Positions 8,266 through 17,252 of a stretch of DNA of 64,000 bases are shown one piece after another (position 1 is the first letter of the stretch; the number at the start of each line of letters is the position of its first letter). The stretch lies in contig NZ_OZ245832.1 of assembly GCF_965228705.1 (NCBI RefSeq), positions 992,001 to 1,056,000 on the forward strand. Direction: 5' to 3'. The DNA comes from Croceimicrobium sp965228705 (GTDB lineage Bacteria > Bacteroidota > Bacteroidia > Flavobacteriales > Schleiferiaceae). A program made the translations under genes and the position numbers. The notes under the pieces are model-generated. The model saw only the letters and a program-made list of their open reading frames with translations, was not told where the DNA came from and made no database searches.

Positions 8266-9427
8266 TTATTCCATAATTTTGTGAGCACGCTCCTCATCCA
8301 ATCTAAAGAATTTGGCTACCTCTATTGCCAAATCAAAATCCAAGGCGTTATCGTTATCTGAAATATTCAAACTAAGTCCTGCTCCTGTCTCCACAGGGTT
8401 GATATCATAAGCTGGAGACAGTACCCAACCTCCAGGTTTTAAAATGAAACCATGATTGCGTAAATGATCATCTGTGTTTGACACACAAATACTAAAAACA
8501 ACTCTTCGCCAAAGCTCTTCCAAATCAGCTTCTACATTTCCTCCGGAGGTAGTCAAAAATCAACGATGTCAAGATAACTTGCTCCTTCTTGTCCATCAAC
8601 AAAACCAAGCATGGTCATAGCCGAGGCAAAATGAACTCTTTGTCCGTCCGATGCACGATCGAAACGTTTGGTTAAAAAGGTGTGGTACTTGCTCGAAAAC
8701 TGTTGTGCCTTACATTCTGCCATATTTACTCCGGCAGCTTTCGCCAACTCATAGGTTACCATTTCCCAGGCTCCAACATTAAATTGATCATTGCCACTTG
8801 GGAACTTTGCAATCCATAAATGTCCTTGTTCATCCACTATACTAGCTTTTGGTCGTGCACCACCCAATGAACTACCTGGAGCCACTAACATACCCAACCA
8901 TTTAAGATAATCGGGGTCATCCATCACATTCTCATCTTTCAACCTTAAACTGATTTGTTCCAATTCCCGAATAGATACCCAAGGTGGAGATGCCATTTCT
9001 TTATTATTATCTAAAAATGGTCCGTCAGGAGATAACTTAAAACGAAGTCCTCCCATTCGATGCCCTTCATAAACCCCTAATAAGTAGTCCGTTTCAAAAA
9101 GATTGACTTCTCTCCTTTGCTCCTTTCTAGCCAGGGCCGCTTCCCGTCTGCGCATCAAAACTCTACCCCATCGATCAGGTGAAGAATCCAGGAAAGCACC
9201 AAAGTTTGCTTTATCATCATTCAGAAAGTGTAATCCTGAGTATAAGGCCAAATCAGGATCCAAGACCTGGGAAAAGTTTTCCTGCAACCATTCCTGTTTA
9301 TATTCAAATGAAAAAACCTCCTTACCGCGTAACAGCTCAGAGTGAAGCACTCCCATGAGCCTTGGGCCGTTTACTTCTTTCCAATCGGCAAAAACGTAAA
9401 TATCTCTTCGAGAGCTTTTTTACTCAT
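8266..9427 (-). pseudogene. hipA: hipA toxin kinase, split by two -1 frameshifts
   Basis: Three consecutive minus-strand frames add up to one HipA serine/threonine kinase of about 387 residues. The ATG at 9427 overlaps the hipB stop (ATGA) and begins MSKKALEEI. The next frame reads VFADWKEVNGPRLMGVLHSE, needing one extra base near 9398-9400, where a run of three T (gene strand) sits. It continues through GGARPKA (nucleotide loop) to SYLDIVDF. Another missing T in the five-T run at 8555-8559 shifts to the frame with EADLEELWRRVVF, the catalytic NTDDHLRNHG and YDINP. All key kinase residues survive, so the breaks are recent or are sequencing errors in homopolymers. If real, the toxin is inactive. 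Confidence 0.85.
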
Positions 9428-9747
9428 GATGGCTTAGTTCTTTTAGGTGCACGCTTACCCGTTTCCAAGTTTGCGTCTTGTAATTTTCTGCCCAGCTCAT
9501 CATCCTTGGCTACAAGTAAAAAATCCTTCTCCAGGCCGAGCACTTTTAATACATTCAAGTACTGACCAACCCCTACACCAGGGTGGCCCTGCTCGATCTT
9601 TACTAAAGTAGTCCGTCCCATCCCGGCACGCTCCGCTACTTGGATGGTGCTCAGTTTTCTTCTGAGACGCGCCAATCGTATGTTCTCACCAAGTTCTTCT
9701 AATATGCGCTGAATCCTTGGTAATAAAGTCGGGGTCTTGTTTGCCAT
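9424..9747 (-). CDS. hipB: HipB-like XRE-family antitoxin
   Basis: A 107-residue protein. Residues about 20-75 form an XRE helix-turn-helix (ENIRLARLRRKLSTIQVAER, then GMGRTTLVKIEQG). The C-terminal third is basic and probably disordered (ETGKRAPKRTKPS). Its stop overlaps the hipA start by four bases, the standard antitoxin-toxin coupling. HipB-type proteins bind and neutralise HipA and repress their own operon through palindromic operators. A candidate palindrome lies at 9864-9889 and a TAnnTTTG promoter at 9766-9773. The antitoxin frame is intact although the toxin is broken. Confidence 0.85.
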   Translation of the reverse strand: MANKTPTLLPRIQRILEELGENIRLARLRRKLSTIQVAERAGMGRTTLVKIEQGHPGVGVGQYLNVLKVLGLEKDFLLVAKDDELGRKLQDANLETGKRAPKRTKPS

Positions 9748-9765
9748 AATGTTTTATTAATGATA

Positions 9766-9773
9766 CAAATCTA
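9766..9773 (-). promoter_or_regulatory. TAnnTTTG -7 element of hipB
   Basis: The minus strand reads TAGATTTG, an exact match to the Bacteroidota -7 consensus TAnnTTTG, ending 18 bases before the hipB ATG at 9747. No clear -33 TTG was seen at the usual distance. Confidence 0.45.
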
Positions 9774-9863
9774 CCCTTTTTTGATTCTTTAAATATACAT
9801 TAACAATCAACCGGCTTTCCACTCCCCTTCAATGCAGGATGGCTTTCAAAGGAAAAACTCTAA

Positions 9864-9889
9864 ATATTGTATATCGCGATATGCAATAT
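9864..9889. promoter_or_regulatory. 26-bp near-perfect palindrome, candidate HipB operator
   Basis: Two 13-base arms meet at a central CGCG (core TATCGCGATA). The left arm is ATATTGTATATCG and the right is CGATATGCAATAT, with one mismatch between the arms. It lies 117 bases upstream of hipB. HipB-type repressors bind palindromes whose half sites resemble TATCC; this resemblance plus location is the basis of the call. Confidence 0.4.
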
Positions 9890-10192
9890 GCCTGTTAGCT
9901 ACTTAGCCCCCAACTATAATAAGTAGGGTTTAAAAAATGAGATTTACAACCCTTACTTCAGCTATCCCCACACAGAACCTAAGCCCTCCTCCCCGATCCA
10001 AAATCGACCACCAAAACGAAGCGTTGACAAAAAAGAATTATCTTCGTTTTACTGTTCTTTGGTGTTGCCTATTTGTTGCGCACTTTTAGACGCAAAATTG
10101 TAGACTACAAGCGTGTTGAGGCCTCATAAAAACCCACTATGAGGTGTATTGGGAAGTAATTCCCTTGCCTCCATCCCGAAATATTAGGTCAC

Positions 10193-10960
10193 ATGCACTA
10201 CTCCATCATCCCTCCCAGCTCCGAACTCCAGTCTCTGGTGAGTCATTATTGGATGGGTACCTGGGATTGCAATCAGGCACCGGTGCAGGATTTATACTAT
10301 GCCATTGGTAGTAGTACCACGGACATCGTTTTTGGATTTAAACAGGTCGGGGCTCGTATGGACTTACTCTTTTCTCGAATTCAAGGACATACCACCTCTT
10401 ATAGTCAACATAAGGTACCGGCCTATCACCAGCTTTTAGGTGTATCACTTCCCTCCTATGCTATACCAATGTTTTTTGGGCCATCAGCCAAGGAATTGAG
10501 TGAAGAATGCCTATCCCTCAACAGCTTTTTAGGTAGGCGAGGAAATCAGTTGGAAGCGCAAATCGCCGCTGCTCGCAGTTCCTCCGAGCGTATTGCAGTT
10601 TTAAATCAGTTCTTTAGCTCTTTTCTGGCAAAGTCCAATACGGTGGATAAACTCATGTTCCAGGCCATTCAAATCCTGAAAAAACAGAATGGTGCTGTCA
10701 AAGTCCAGGATTTAGCCCAAAATACCTTCCTCTCCGAAAAGCAGTTTAAAAGGCGTTTCCAGGACTATTCCGGATTTAATCCTAAATCCTATGCGCGAAT
10801 TCTACGCTTTGAATCCGCCCTAAAAAAGCATCCTTCCAGCACCAAGCTTACCGATTTAGCCCTGCAATGCGGTTATTTTGATCAGGCCCATTTTATTCGT
10901 GACTTCAAAGCCTTTAGTGGATTCAGTCCGAAGGAATTTTGGAAGCTCAGTGAGGACTAA
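10193..10960 (+). CDS. AraC-family transcriptional regulator (DUF6597-type N-terminus)
   Basis: A 255-residue regulator. The N-terminus (1-150) begins MHYSIIPPSSELQSLVSHYW, the pattern of the DUF6597 ligand-binding domain found before AraC DNA-binding domains. The C-terminal 100 residues contain the double helix-turn-helix: VQDLAQNTFLSEKQFKRRF (first) and LTDLALQCGYFDQAHFIRDF (second), then the typical FSGFSPKEFW. It is monocistronic, and the CPBP gene starts 112 bases later. Target genes are unknown. Confidence 0.9.
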   Translation: MHYSIIPPSSELQSLVSHYWMGTWDCNQAPVQDLYYAIGSSTTDIVFGFKQVGARMDLLFSRIQGHTTSYSQHKVPAYHQLLGVSLPSYAIPMFFGPSAKELSEECLSLNSFLGRRGNQLEAQIAAARSSSERIAVLNQFFSSFLAKSNTVDKLMFQAIQILKKQNGAVKVQDLAQNTFLSEKQFKRRFQDYSGFNPKSYARILRFESALKKHPSSTKLTDLALQCGYFDQAHFIRDFKAFSGFSPKEFWKLSED

Positions 10961-11072
10961 ATTCAAAATGTCCCTTTTGTGCAATTTTGGTATTTTTAGC
11001 CTCCACATTTTTGTCTCCTGGATTAGCGGCATAAATACATGCTAATTTCAATCGACAAAAACACTTCAATTT

Positions 11073-11798
11073 ATGGAAGACATTCAGGGTAAACAACCGA
11101 AAAACAGTCGTTTAAAGATAGTATTGGTCTTTATTTCAAGTTTGATACTTGGCTATTTACTATTTATTCTCCCGGATCTCTTTTTCGGAATTAGCAAGAT
11201 TAATGGCGGCAAAAAAGGTATCAACCTCCTTTTCATTGCCCTGTTTCAATTCTTTAGCATTCTTGGGCTTTTGAGTCTTTCCCTGAAAATATTAGGAAAG
11301 GATTTTAAATCAATCGGATTAAATGCTCGAAAGCTAAATAAGGATATTCTACTGGGGCTTGGTTTCGGATTAGCCTGGACTCTCCTTCAATTTCTTTTAA
11401 TCATCCCCTTAACCGGAGGAGCCAATAGAGCGGATATCCAGGCTTTAGTGGAAATGTACGACGGTAGTTTAGTCGGATTACTTTCATTTATTGCCCTTGG
11501 AGCTATCGGAGGTGGTATTACTGAAGAACTATTTAATCGCGGTTTTTTCATTTCCGTTCTTAAGGATGCATTTAAAGATCCGAAAACAGGGCTGTGGATC
11601 TCTGCAAGTCTATCGGTGCTCATCTTTGCCTTGGGGCATATGCCAGCCAGCGCTTTAGACTGGTTGGATATCCTAATCCCCACTACAATTTATACCCTTC
11701 TTTATATCAAGACCCAGCGATTAACCGCATCCATTTTGGCGCATGCCTCTTACAATTCGATGGCGATTATCCTCACCTATTATATCTACGCCACTTAA
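11073..11798 (+). CDS. CPBP-family intramembrane glutamic endopeptidase
   Basis: A 241-residue protein with about seven hydrophobic segments. Active-site motifs are present: EELFNRG with Glu151-Glu152 and Arg156 (motif 1) and FALGH with His189 (motif 2), plus Asn in HASYN near the C-terminus. The CPBP (CAAX protease and bacteriocin-processing, Abi) family cleaves peptides within the membrane. The substrate is unknown; in bacteria members process bacteriocins or act in immunity and protein secretion. No bacteriocin-like small gene is seen beside it. Confidence 0.85.
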   Translation: MEDIQGKQPKNSRLKIVLVFISSLILGYLLFILPDLFFGISKINGGKKGINLLFIALFQFFSILGLLSLSLKILGKDFKSIGLNARKLNKDILLGLGFGLAWTLLQFLLIIPLTGGANRADIQALVEMYDGSLVGLLSFIALGAIGGGITEELFNRGFFISVLKDAFKDPKTGLWISASLSVLIFALGHMPASALDWLDILIPTTIYTLLYIKTQRLTASILAHASYNSMAIILTYYIYAT

Positions 11799-11850
11799 TA
11801 TCTGGGACTTTAGCTTCGTCGAGCTTTTTAAATCCACCTAAATTTTTACT

Positions 11851-12537
11851 ATGTCTGGTACTTCTTTTACAAGGCCGCTCCGCTTTGTGGGAGGACTTAT
11901 CCTATTGACCTTTGTCACTGGTTTATTTAGCGTTGCTCCGGCAATCGATTCCCCTAATTATCTCCTGGAAGCACGCGAAAACTTTGATCAAAGCATCTTT
12001 GCAGCCCTCAACCAATTTTTGCTAGCCTTAGTATATCTGGCTATAGCATTGGTCTTATACCCGCTCTTAGCCTCTTTCAATAAGGCTTTAACTATCAGCT
12101 TTCTAAGCTTAAGAATTGTGGCTACAACGCTAATGATTATGGGCACCCTTCAACTCCTTTCCATCTTAAGTTTAAGTCAGAACCTTGCACAAACTAATCC
12201 CATGGAATTGGAAACCCTAAGCATTTTGGGGACTATCTTGAAAACCAATCGTGATAATCTAAATCATGTTTTTATGGTCATGGTGCTAGCCACCAGTAAT
12301 CTTCTTCTTTATTATCTGCTCCATGTTTCCAAGTGTATTCCCATATGGTTATCCATCTCGGGATTTCTGGCGAGCGTACTTTCTATACTAGCCAGTATCT
12401 TACTACTGTTTCAAGTTTATGATGTAATTAGCAGTGCTTACCTTATACTTAATGCACCAACCGCACTAGTAGAGTTGACCCTGGCAATAGGACTACTATT
12501 TGCAATCTTTTCTAAATCTGCAATAGCAAAGGGTTAA
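11851..12537 (+). CDS. DUF4386-type membrane protein
   Basis: A 228-residue protein with six predicted membrane segments. The opening GGLILLTFVTGLFSVAPAIDSP, the loop FDQSIFAALNQFLLALVYLA and the stretch NRDNLNHVFMVM match the DUF4386 pattern. It begins 52 bases after the CPBP gene on the same strand and may be cotranscribed with it. The function of the family is not known. Confidence 0.7.
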   Translation: MSGTSFTRPLRFVGGLILLTFVTGLFSVAPAIDSPNYLLEARENFDQSIFAALNQFLLALVYLAIALVLYPLLASFNKALTISFLSLRIVATTLMIMGTLQLLSILSLSQNLAQTNPMELETLSILGTILKTNRDNLNHVFMVMVLATSNLLLYYLLHVSKCIPIWLSISGFLASVLSILASILLLFQVYDVISSAYLILNAPTALVELTLAIGLLFAIFSKSAIAKG

Positions 12538-12606
12538 GAACCTCTTTCATCAAAACCCTATAAATCCCCAACAAAATACCATAAGCCTCCTGGTCATGCT
12601 CCGCCT

Positions 12607-12614
12607 TACATTTG
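12607..12614 (+). promoter_or_regulatory. TAnnTTTG -7 element of the copZ-like gene
   Basis: TACATTTG matches the Bacteroidota -7 consensus and ends 19 bases before the ATG at 12634. It probably starts transcription of the second metal locus. No good -33 element was seen. Confidence 0.45.
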
Positions 12615-12633
12615 CGCTGTAAATAGAAATCAC

Positions 12634-12843
12634 ATGCAAAGTCTCAAGTTTAAAAGCAATATAAAGTGTAATGGTTGCATCGCTAAGGTAAGTCCTGAAT
12701 TAGATGCACTGGAAGGAGTGAAAAACTGGTCAGTAGACCTCGAAGACCCTAAGCGTATTGTAAGTCTTGATATTGAGGATATCGATGTACAGACTATTAA
12801 AGATCGGGTATCTAAGGTGGGCTATAGCCTTGAAGAACTCTAA
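12634..12843 (+). CDS. CopZ-like heavy-metal-associated (HMA) chaperone
   Basis: A 69-residue ferredoxin-fold protein. The metal site is CNGC at residues 13-16, equivalent to MxCxxC of copper chaperones although the Met position is Lys (IKCNGC). It ends with the usual VSKVGYSLEEL. Such proteins carry Cu(I) in the cytosol and hand it to P-type ATPases or metal sensors. It is the first gene of the metal-efflux locus, with its own promoter element and a hairpin after the stop, so it may also be made as a separate short message. Confidence 0.85.
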   Translation: MQSLKFKSNIKCNGCIAKVSPELDALEGVKNWSVDLEDPKRIVSLDIEDIDVQTIKDRVSKVGYSLEEL

Positions 12844-12855
12844 GCTCTAAAAGCT

Positions 12856-12904
12856 AATTAGGTGATCCTATGCGCTATATAGGTATAGGACACCTTAATT
12901 TTTT
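12856..12904 (+). terminator. Stem-loop with T run after the copZ-like gene
   Basis: Arms at 12856-12871 and 12885-12900 pair over about 15 bases with two single-base bulges (core GGTG/CACC and TCCTAT/ATAGGA), followed by TTTT. This fits a rho-independent terminator or attenuator between the copZ-like gene and the downstream operon. Confidence 0.55.
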
Positions 12905-12911
12905 AAATTTG
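12904..12911 (+). promoter_or_regulatory. TAnnTTTG -7 element before the HYC_CC_PP gene
   Basis: TAAATTTG matches the -7 consensus and lies 6 bases before the ATG at 12918, so the transcript would be nearly leaderless. It directly follows the stem-loop above, which supports a new transcription start. Confidence 0.35.
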
Positions 12912-12917
12912 TAATTC

Positions 12918-13337
12918 ATGCGAGCCGCGCTTTCCATATTTCTGGCTGCACTTACCTTGGTTTCCAATGTGAGTCTGTCCCTCAATACGCACTACTGTGG
13001 CGGCATTGAGATGGAAACCGCTTTTAACTTCGGTCCTAATATTCCTGATTGTGGTATGGCTGAAATGCTCAAGGATTGTGAGCAAGAGCCTCGAAACAAG
13101 CCCGGATTAAATTCGAAACCCTGCTGCGAGAATCAACATCAAAGTCTCCAACTCGATCAACAAAATGAAGTTCAAAAGGTGCAACAAGATTGGAGCCCCA
13201 ACCATTTATTGGCCTGCTTGTATGTAATCTTTAAACCATTAGTTTCCTTTGAAGATTTAGAGTCGAACCTGGCATTGTATGTGCCTCCTCTACCTCGGCT
13301 GGAAATAAATACTCTCTTTCAGGTTTTCCGCATTTAG
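12918..13337 (+). CDS. HYC_CC_PP-type secreted protein
   Basis: A 139-residue protein with an N-terminal signal peptide (MRAALSIFLAALTLVSNVSLS). The diagnostic elements of the family are visible in order: HYCGG near residue 26, an isolated Cys pair KPCCEN near 72 and YVPPLP near 121. Such proteins occur in Bacteroidota beside copper and other metal efflux genes. Six cysteines and several His residues suggest periplasmic metal binding, which is inference. It precedes the RND gene by 91 bases that form a highly structured leader. Confidence 0.75.
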   Translation: MRAALSIFLAALTLVSNVSLSLNTHYCGGIEMETAFNFGPNIPDCGMAEMLKDCEQEPRNKPGLNSKPCCENQHQSLQLDQQNEVQKVQQDWSPNHLLACLYVIFKPLVSFEDLESNLALYVPPLPRLEINTLFQVFRI

Positions 13338-13342
13338 AAGCC

Positions 13343-13427
13343 TTCAACTGAATTTCTGTAGTTCTACTACAGTGGATTGGTCGTACTGACCAATGGACTT
13401 TCTCTTGTATCCATTAAATCAGTTGAA
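13343..13427 (+). promoter_or_regulatory. Multi-stem leader structure abutting the RND start codon
   Basis: Four nested or successive inverted repeats occupy 85 bases. The outer arms TTCAACTGA (13343-13351) and TCAGTTGAA (13419-13427) pair perfectly and extend with ATTT/AAA around a bulge. Inside are CTGTAGT-TCT-ACTACAG (13356-13372), ATTGGTC-GTACT-GACCAAT (13376-13394), and AATGGA/TCCATT (13392-13397 with 13410-13415), which partly competes with the previous stem. The outer stem ends one base before the ATG at 13429. This could be a translational control element or metal-sensing leader; no known riboswitch class is recognised. Confidence 0.5.
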
Positions 13428-13428
13428 A

Positions 13429-16400
13429 ATGCTTAATTCCATTATTAAATATTTCCTCAATACTAAGCTGCTAAGTTATATCCTGCTGCTGGCCTTACTA
13501 ATATGGGGAATATCAACCGCTCCCTTTAAATGGGAGCTCGGAGCTCTACCCTCCGATCCAGTGCCGGTAGATGCTATTCCGGATATCGGTGAAAACCAAC
13601 AAATCGTTTTTAGCAAATGGCCCGGAAGGTCACCGCAGGATATCGAGGATCAAATATCTTATCCGCTCACCACATATCTATTGGGCATTCCCGGCGTTAA
13701 GTCTGTTCGCAGCTCATCGATCTTTGGTTTTTCCAATATCTATATCATCTTTTCAGATGAGGTCGAATTTTACTGGTCTCGCTCTCGAATTCTAGAAAAA
13801 CTCAATTCTTTGCCCGCCGACCTTTTACCGGACGGCGTGCAACCGGCCTTAGGTCCGGATGCCACTGCTCTGGGACAAGTATTTTGGTATACTCTGGAAG
13901 GTCGAGACAGTGCCGGAAATACCACTGGAGGCTGGGACCTGCATGAGATTCGCAGTGTTCAGGATTACTACCTTAAATACAGCCTTAGTTCGGCAGAAGG
14001 CGTTTCTGAAATCGCTTCCATCGGCGGATTTGTAAAAGAATATCAGGTAGATGTAAATCCCGAAGCCCTGCGAGCCTACAATATCCCGCTGCATAGGGTG
14101 ATGCGTGCCGTACAGGAATCCAACCGAGATGTAGGAGCCAAAACCCTGGAAATCAACCAAGCAGAATACCTGGTGCGCGGTCTGGGCTATATTGAAAAGG
14201 TTGAGGATTTGGAAGAAGCCGTGGTGGCTGTTCAAAACAATGTACCTATCCACATAAAGGACATCGCCCAGGTTAGTTTGGGACCAGCTGGAAGACGAGG
14301 GCTTCTCGATAAAGATGGAGCCGAAGTAGTGGGCGCAGTTGCAGTGGCTCGCTTTGGAGCTAATCCCCTCCAAGTTATTCAGAACCTCAAAAGCAAAATC
14401 AAAGAAATTGCGCCAGGACTGCCTAAAAAAACCTTGGCCGATGGTCGTGAAAGTCAACTAACTATTGTGCCATTTTACGATCGCTCCGAATTGATTTACG
14501 AAACTTTGGGTACCCTTGAAGAAGCCTTGGGTTTAGAGCTGCTCATCACTCTTTTAGTGGTTATTGTTATGGTTTACAACCTAAGGGCTTCTCTCTTAAT
14601 TTCCAGTCTTTTACCCATTGCAGTGCTCATGGTTTTTATTGCCATGAAGTTTTTTGATATCAGTGCCAATATAGTGGCCCTTTCAGGTATTGCGATTGCT
14701 ATTGGCACCATGGTCGATTTGGGAATCATCCTTTCGGAAAACATTTTGAAGCACCTGGATGAAGCTCCGGCCGACCAAAGTTTAAAGGACAGCATCTATA
14801 AGGGAGCTTCAGAAGTATCCAGCGCCATCCTCACCGCAGTTTTAACCACCATTGTAAGCTTTATCCCTGTATTTACCATGCAAGCGGCTGAAGGTAAACT
14901 CTTTAGTCCCTTAGCTTATACCAAGACCTTTGCCCTCATTGCCGCATTATTGGTTTCCTTACTCATATTGCCTACTCTGGCGCAGCTTTTTCTTGGATTC
15001 AGAATTCGCAATAAATATTTAAAAGCCAGTCTTTTTGCGGCTTTAAGCCTGATGGGACTAATTCAACTGTTCTTGGCCCCTAGTTGGATTCCGGTTCTAC
15101 TTATGCTTTTTGGACTATTCGGATTAATCCGATTTTACTTAGAAGTAAAGAAGAAACGCATCCCATCATTCTGGGCCTACCTCATAGCTAAGGCAGATAT
15201 AGTCCTGGCGCTCATTACTGTAGTTGGCTTCTTAGCCAAATACTGGCTCCCCTTGGGCCCTGGTCATTCCTGGACGATTAACTTTCTTTTTGTAGCCTTA
15301 CTCTTAAGCGCCATTTTGGGCACATTCTATCTATTGGAGACGAATTACAAGACGATTCTTAATTGGTGCTTAAATCACAAGGGTAGTTTTTTAATTATCC
15401 CTGCGCTGGCGCTGATTTTCGGAGCTAATATTTGGCTGGGCTTTCATCGGGTATTCAGCCCTATGAGCTTTGGTGCAGAAAAGCTTGGTCTTGATATTTC
15501 CGAAACCGCTGCCTGGAAAAAGATGGATAGCTGGTTTCCGGGTATCGAAAAGGAGTTTATGCCTCCATTGGATGAGGGAAGCTTTCTATTGATGCCCACC
15601 TCCATGCCGCATTCGGGAATTGCCTATAATCAGAAAATTGTAGGGCAATTAGATCAACTGCTAAGTACCATTCCAGAAGTTGAAATAGCAGTAGGCAAAC
15701 TGGGGCGGGTAGAATCAGCCTTGGATCCTGCACCAATCTCTATGTTCGAGAACATCATCAATTACAAGCCGGAGTATATGCTGGATGAAGATGGTCATCG
15801 CCAAGCATTTAAGCTTGATGCAGATGGAAAATACTTCACCAAATCAGGCGAAAGCCTAAGCCGGAAGAAATTCGTGCCAGAAACTTAAATGCTAAGGATT
15901 TAGTTGCAGATCCCAATGGGGTCTATTTCCGCAATTGGCGGGATAGTATTCAAAGTCCGGATGACATTTGGGATGAAATTGTAAGCCTAAGCTCAATTCC
16001 GGGAATTACCTCGGCTCCCAAACTACAACCCATCCAAACTCGATTGGTGATGCTGCAAACCGGCATGCGTGCTCCTATGGGCATTAAAGTTTATGGCCCT
16101 GACTTACAGAGCATTCAAGACTTTGGTTTGAAGCTCGAATCTATCCTTAAGAAAGTTAGTTCGGTTAAAAAGGAAGCCGTATTCGCCGATCGCATAGTGG
16201 GTAAGCCCTATTTACAATTAAGAATTAATCGCAATGCCATTGCCCTCCATGGACTAAGTGTTCAGGCGGTTCAGCAAACTATTGAAACGGCAATTGGCGG
16301 TATCCAACTCAGCTCTACGGTAGAAGGCCGTGAACGCTATCCCATTCGCGTGCGCTATCCTCGTGAATTGCGCGATGATCCGGAAAGCCTTTCTAGAATC

Positions 16401-17252
16401 CTTATTCCCAGTGCAAGCGGTGCCCAAATTCCCCTGGGGCAATTGGTAGATTTCGAGTACCAAAAAGGACCACAAGCCATTAAAAGCGAAGAAAGCTTTT
16501 TGGTGGGCTATGTACTTTTCGATAAGGTTGATGGATATTCCGAAGTAAGTGTGGTAGAAGATGCCCGCAAAGCCATTGAAGGACAAATTGCAAGAGGTGA
16601 ATTGCAGGTGCCCGCAGGGATCAGTTATAAATTCTCAGGTTCCTATGAAAATCAGGTTCGGGCCGAAAAGCGCCTCAGTCTCATTGTACCCCTGGTATTG
16701 GTAATTGTTTTTTTAATCCTCTATTTCCAGTTTCATTCAGTTTCCACATCACTCATGGTGTTTAGCGGTATTGCCATGGCTTTTAGTGGTGGCTTTATAA
16801 TGATTTGGCTATACGGTCAAGGTTGGTTCGCCAATTTTGAGCTTTTTGAAGTCAATTTTAGGGATCTTTTCCAGATGCACAGCCTAAACCTCAGTGTAGC
16901 CGTTTGGGTAGGTTTTATCGCCCTCTTTGGGATTGCCACCGATGATGGTGTGTTAATCGCTACTTATCTCGACCAGAGTTTTAAGCGCAATAAGCCCAGC
17001 ACCCAAATAGAAGTTCGCCAAGCAGTGCTGGAAGCCGGTCAGAGACGGATTAAACCGGCCTTAATGACGGTAAGTACCACTTTAATTGCGCTGCTGCCAG
17101 TTTTAAGTTCTACCGGGCGAGGATCGGATATAATGATCCCCATGGCTATTCCTTCTTTTGGTGGGATGGCCTTTGCCTTGATTAGCATCTTTATTGTCCC
17201 CGTGCTCTATGCCTATCGAGAAGAACGTAAAATCCAAAAAAGCCAGTCATGA
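13429..17252 (+). pseudogene. CusA/CzcA-type RND metal efflux pump, one -1 frameshift
   Basis: Two frames (13429-about 15864 and about 15865-17252) join into a pump of about 1274 residues if one base is restored at the GG of AGCCGGAAGAA (15863-15864), giving REEIRARNLNAKDL. Without it the first product stops at 15888. The frame preserves the RND layout: N-terminal MLNSIIKYFLNTKLLSYI, charged TM4 segment IGTMVDLGIILSEN, porter domains, EFMPPLDEGSFLLMPTS and C-terminal TM helices with GIATDDGVLIATYL. The protein is longer than E. coli CusA because of about 120 extra mostly hydrophobic residues near 520-640. It would export monovalent or divalent metal across the envelope with the adaptor at 20503 and the channel at 17249. 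Either a damaged gene or a sequencing error. Confidence 0.85.

Larger units (their letters stand above)
9748..10192. other. 445-base intergenic region between hipB and araC
   Basis: It holds the hipB promoter element and the palindrome listed separately. Near the araC side are a short hairpin (GGGAAGTAATTCCC at 10150-10163) and arms CCTCAT/ATGAGG just before it, which could be regulatory. No credible coding frame or RNA gene was seen. Confidence 0.5.

Noticed and set aside
10150..10163. Short hairpin GGGAAGTAATTCCC as a terminator
   Set aside because: Five-base arms and no T run; it is also not at a gene end.
13393..13428. Alternative upstream ATG of the RND pump
   Set aside because: It would translate part of the hairpin leader; family members begin like the sequence at 13429.
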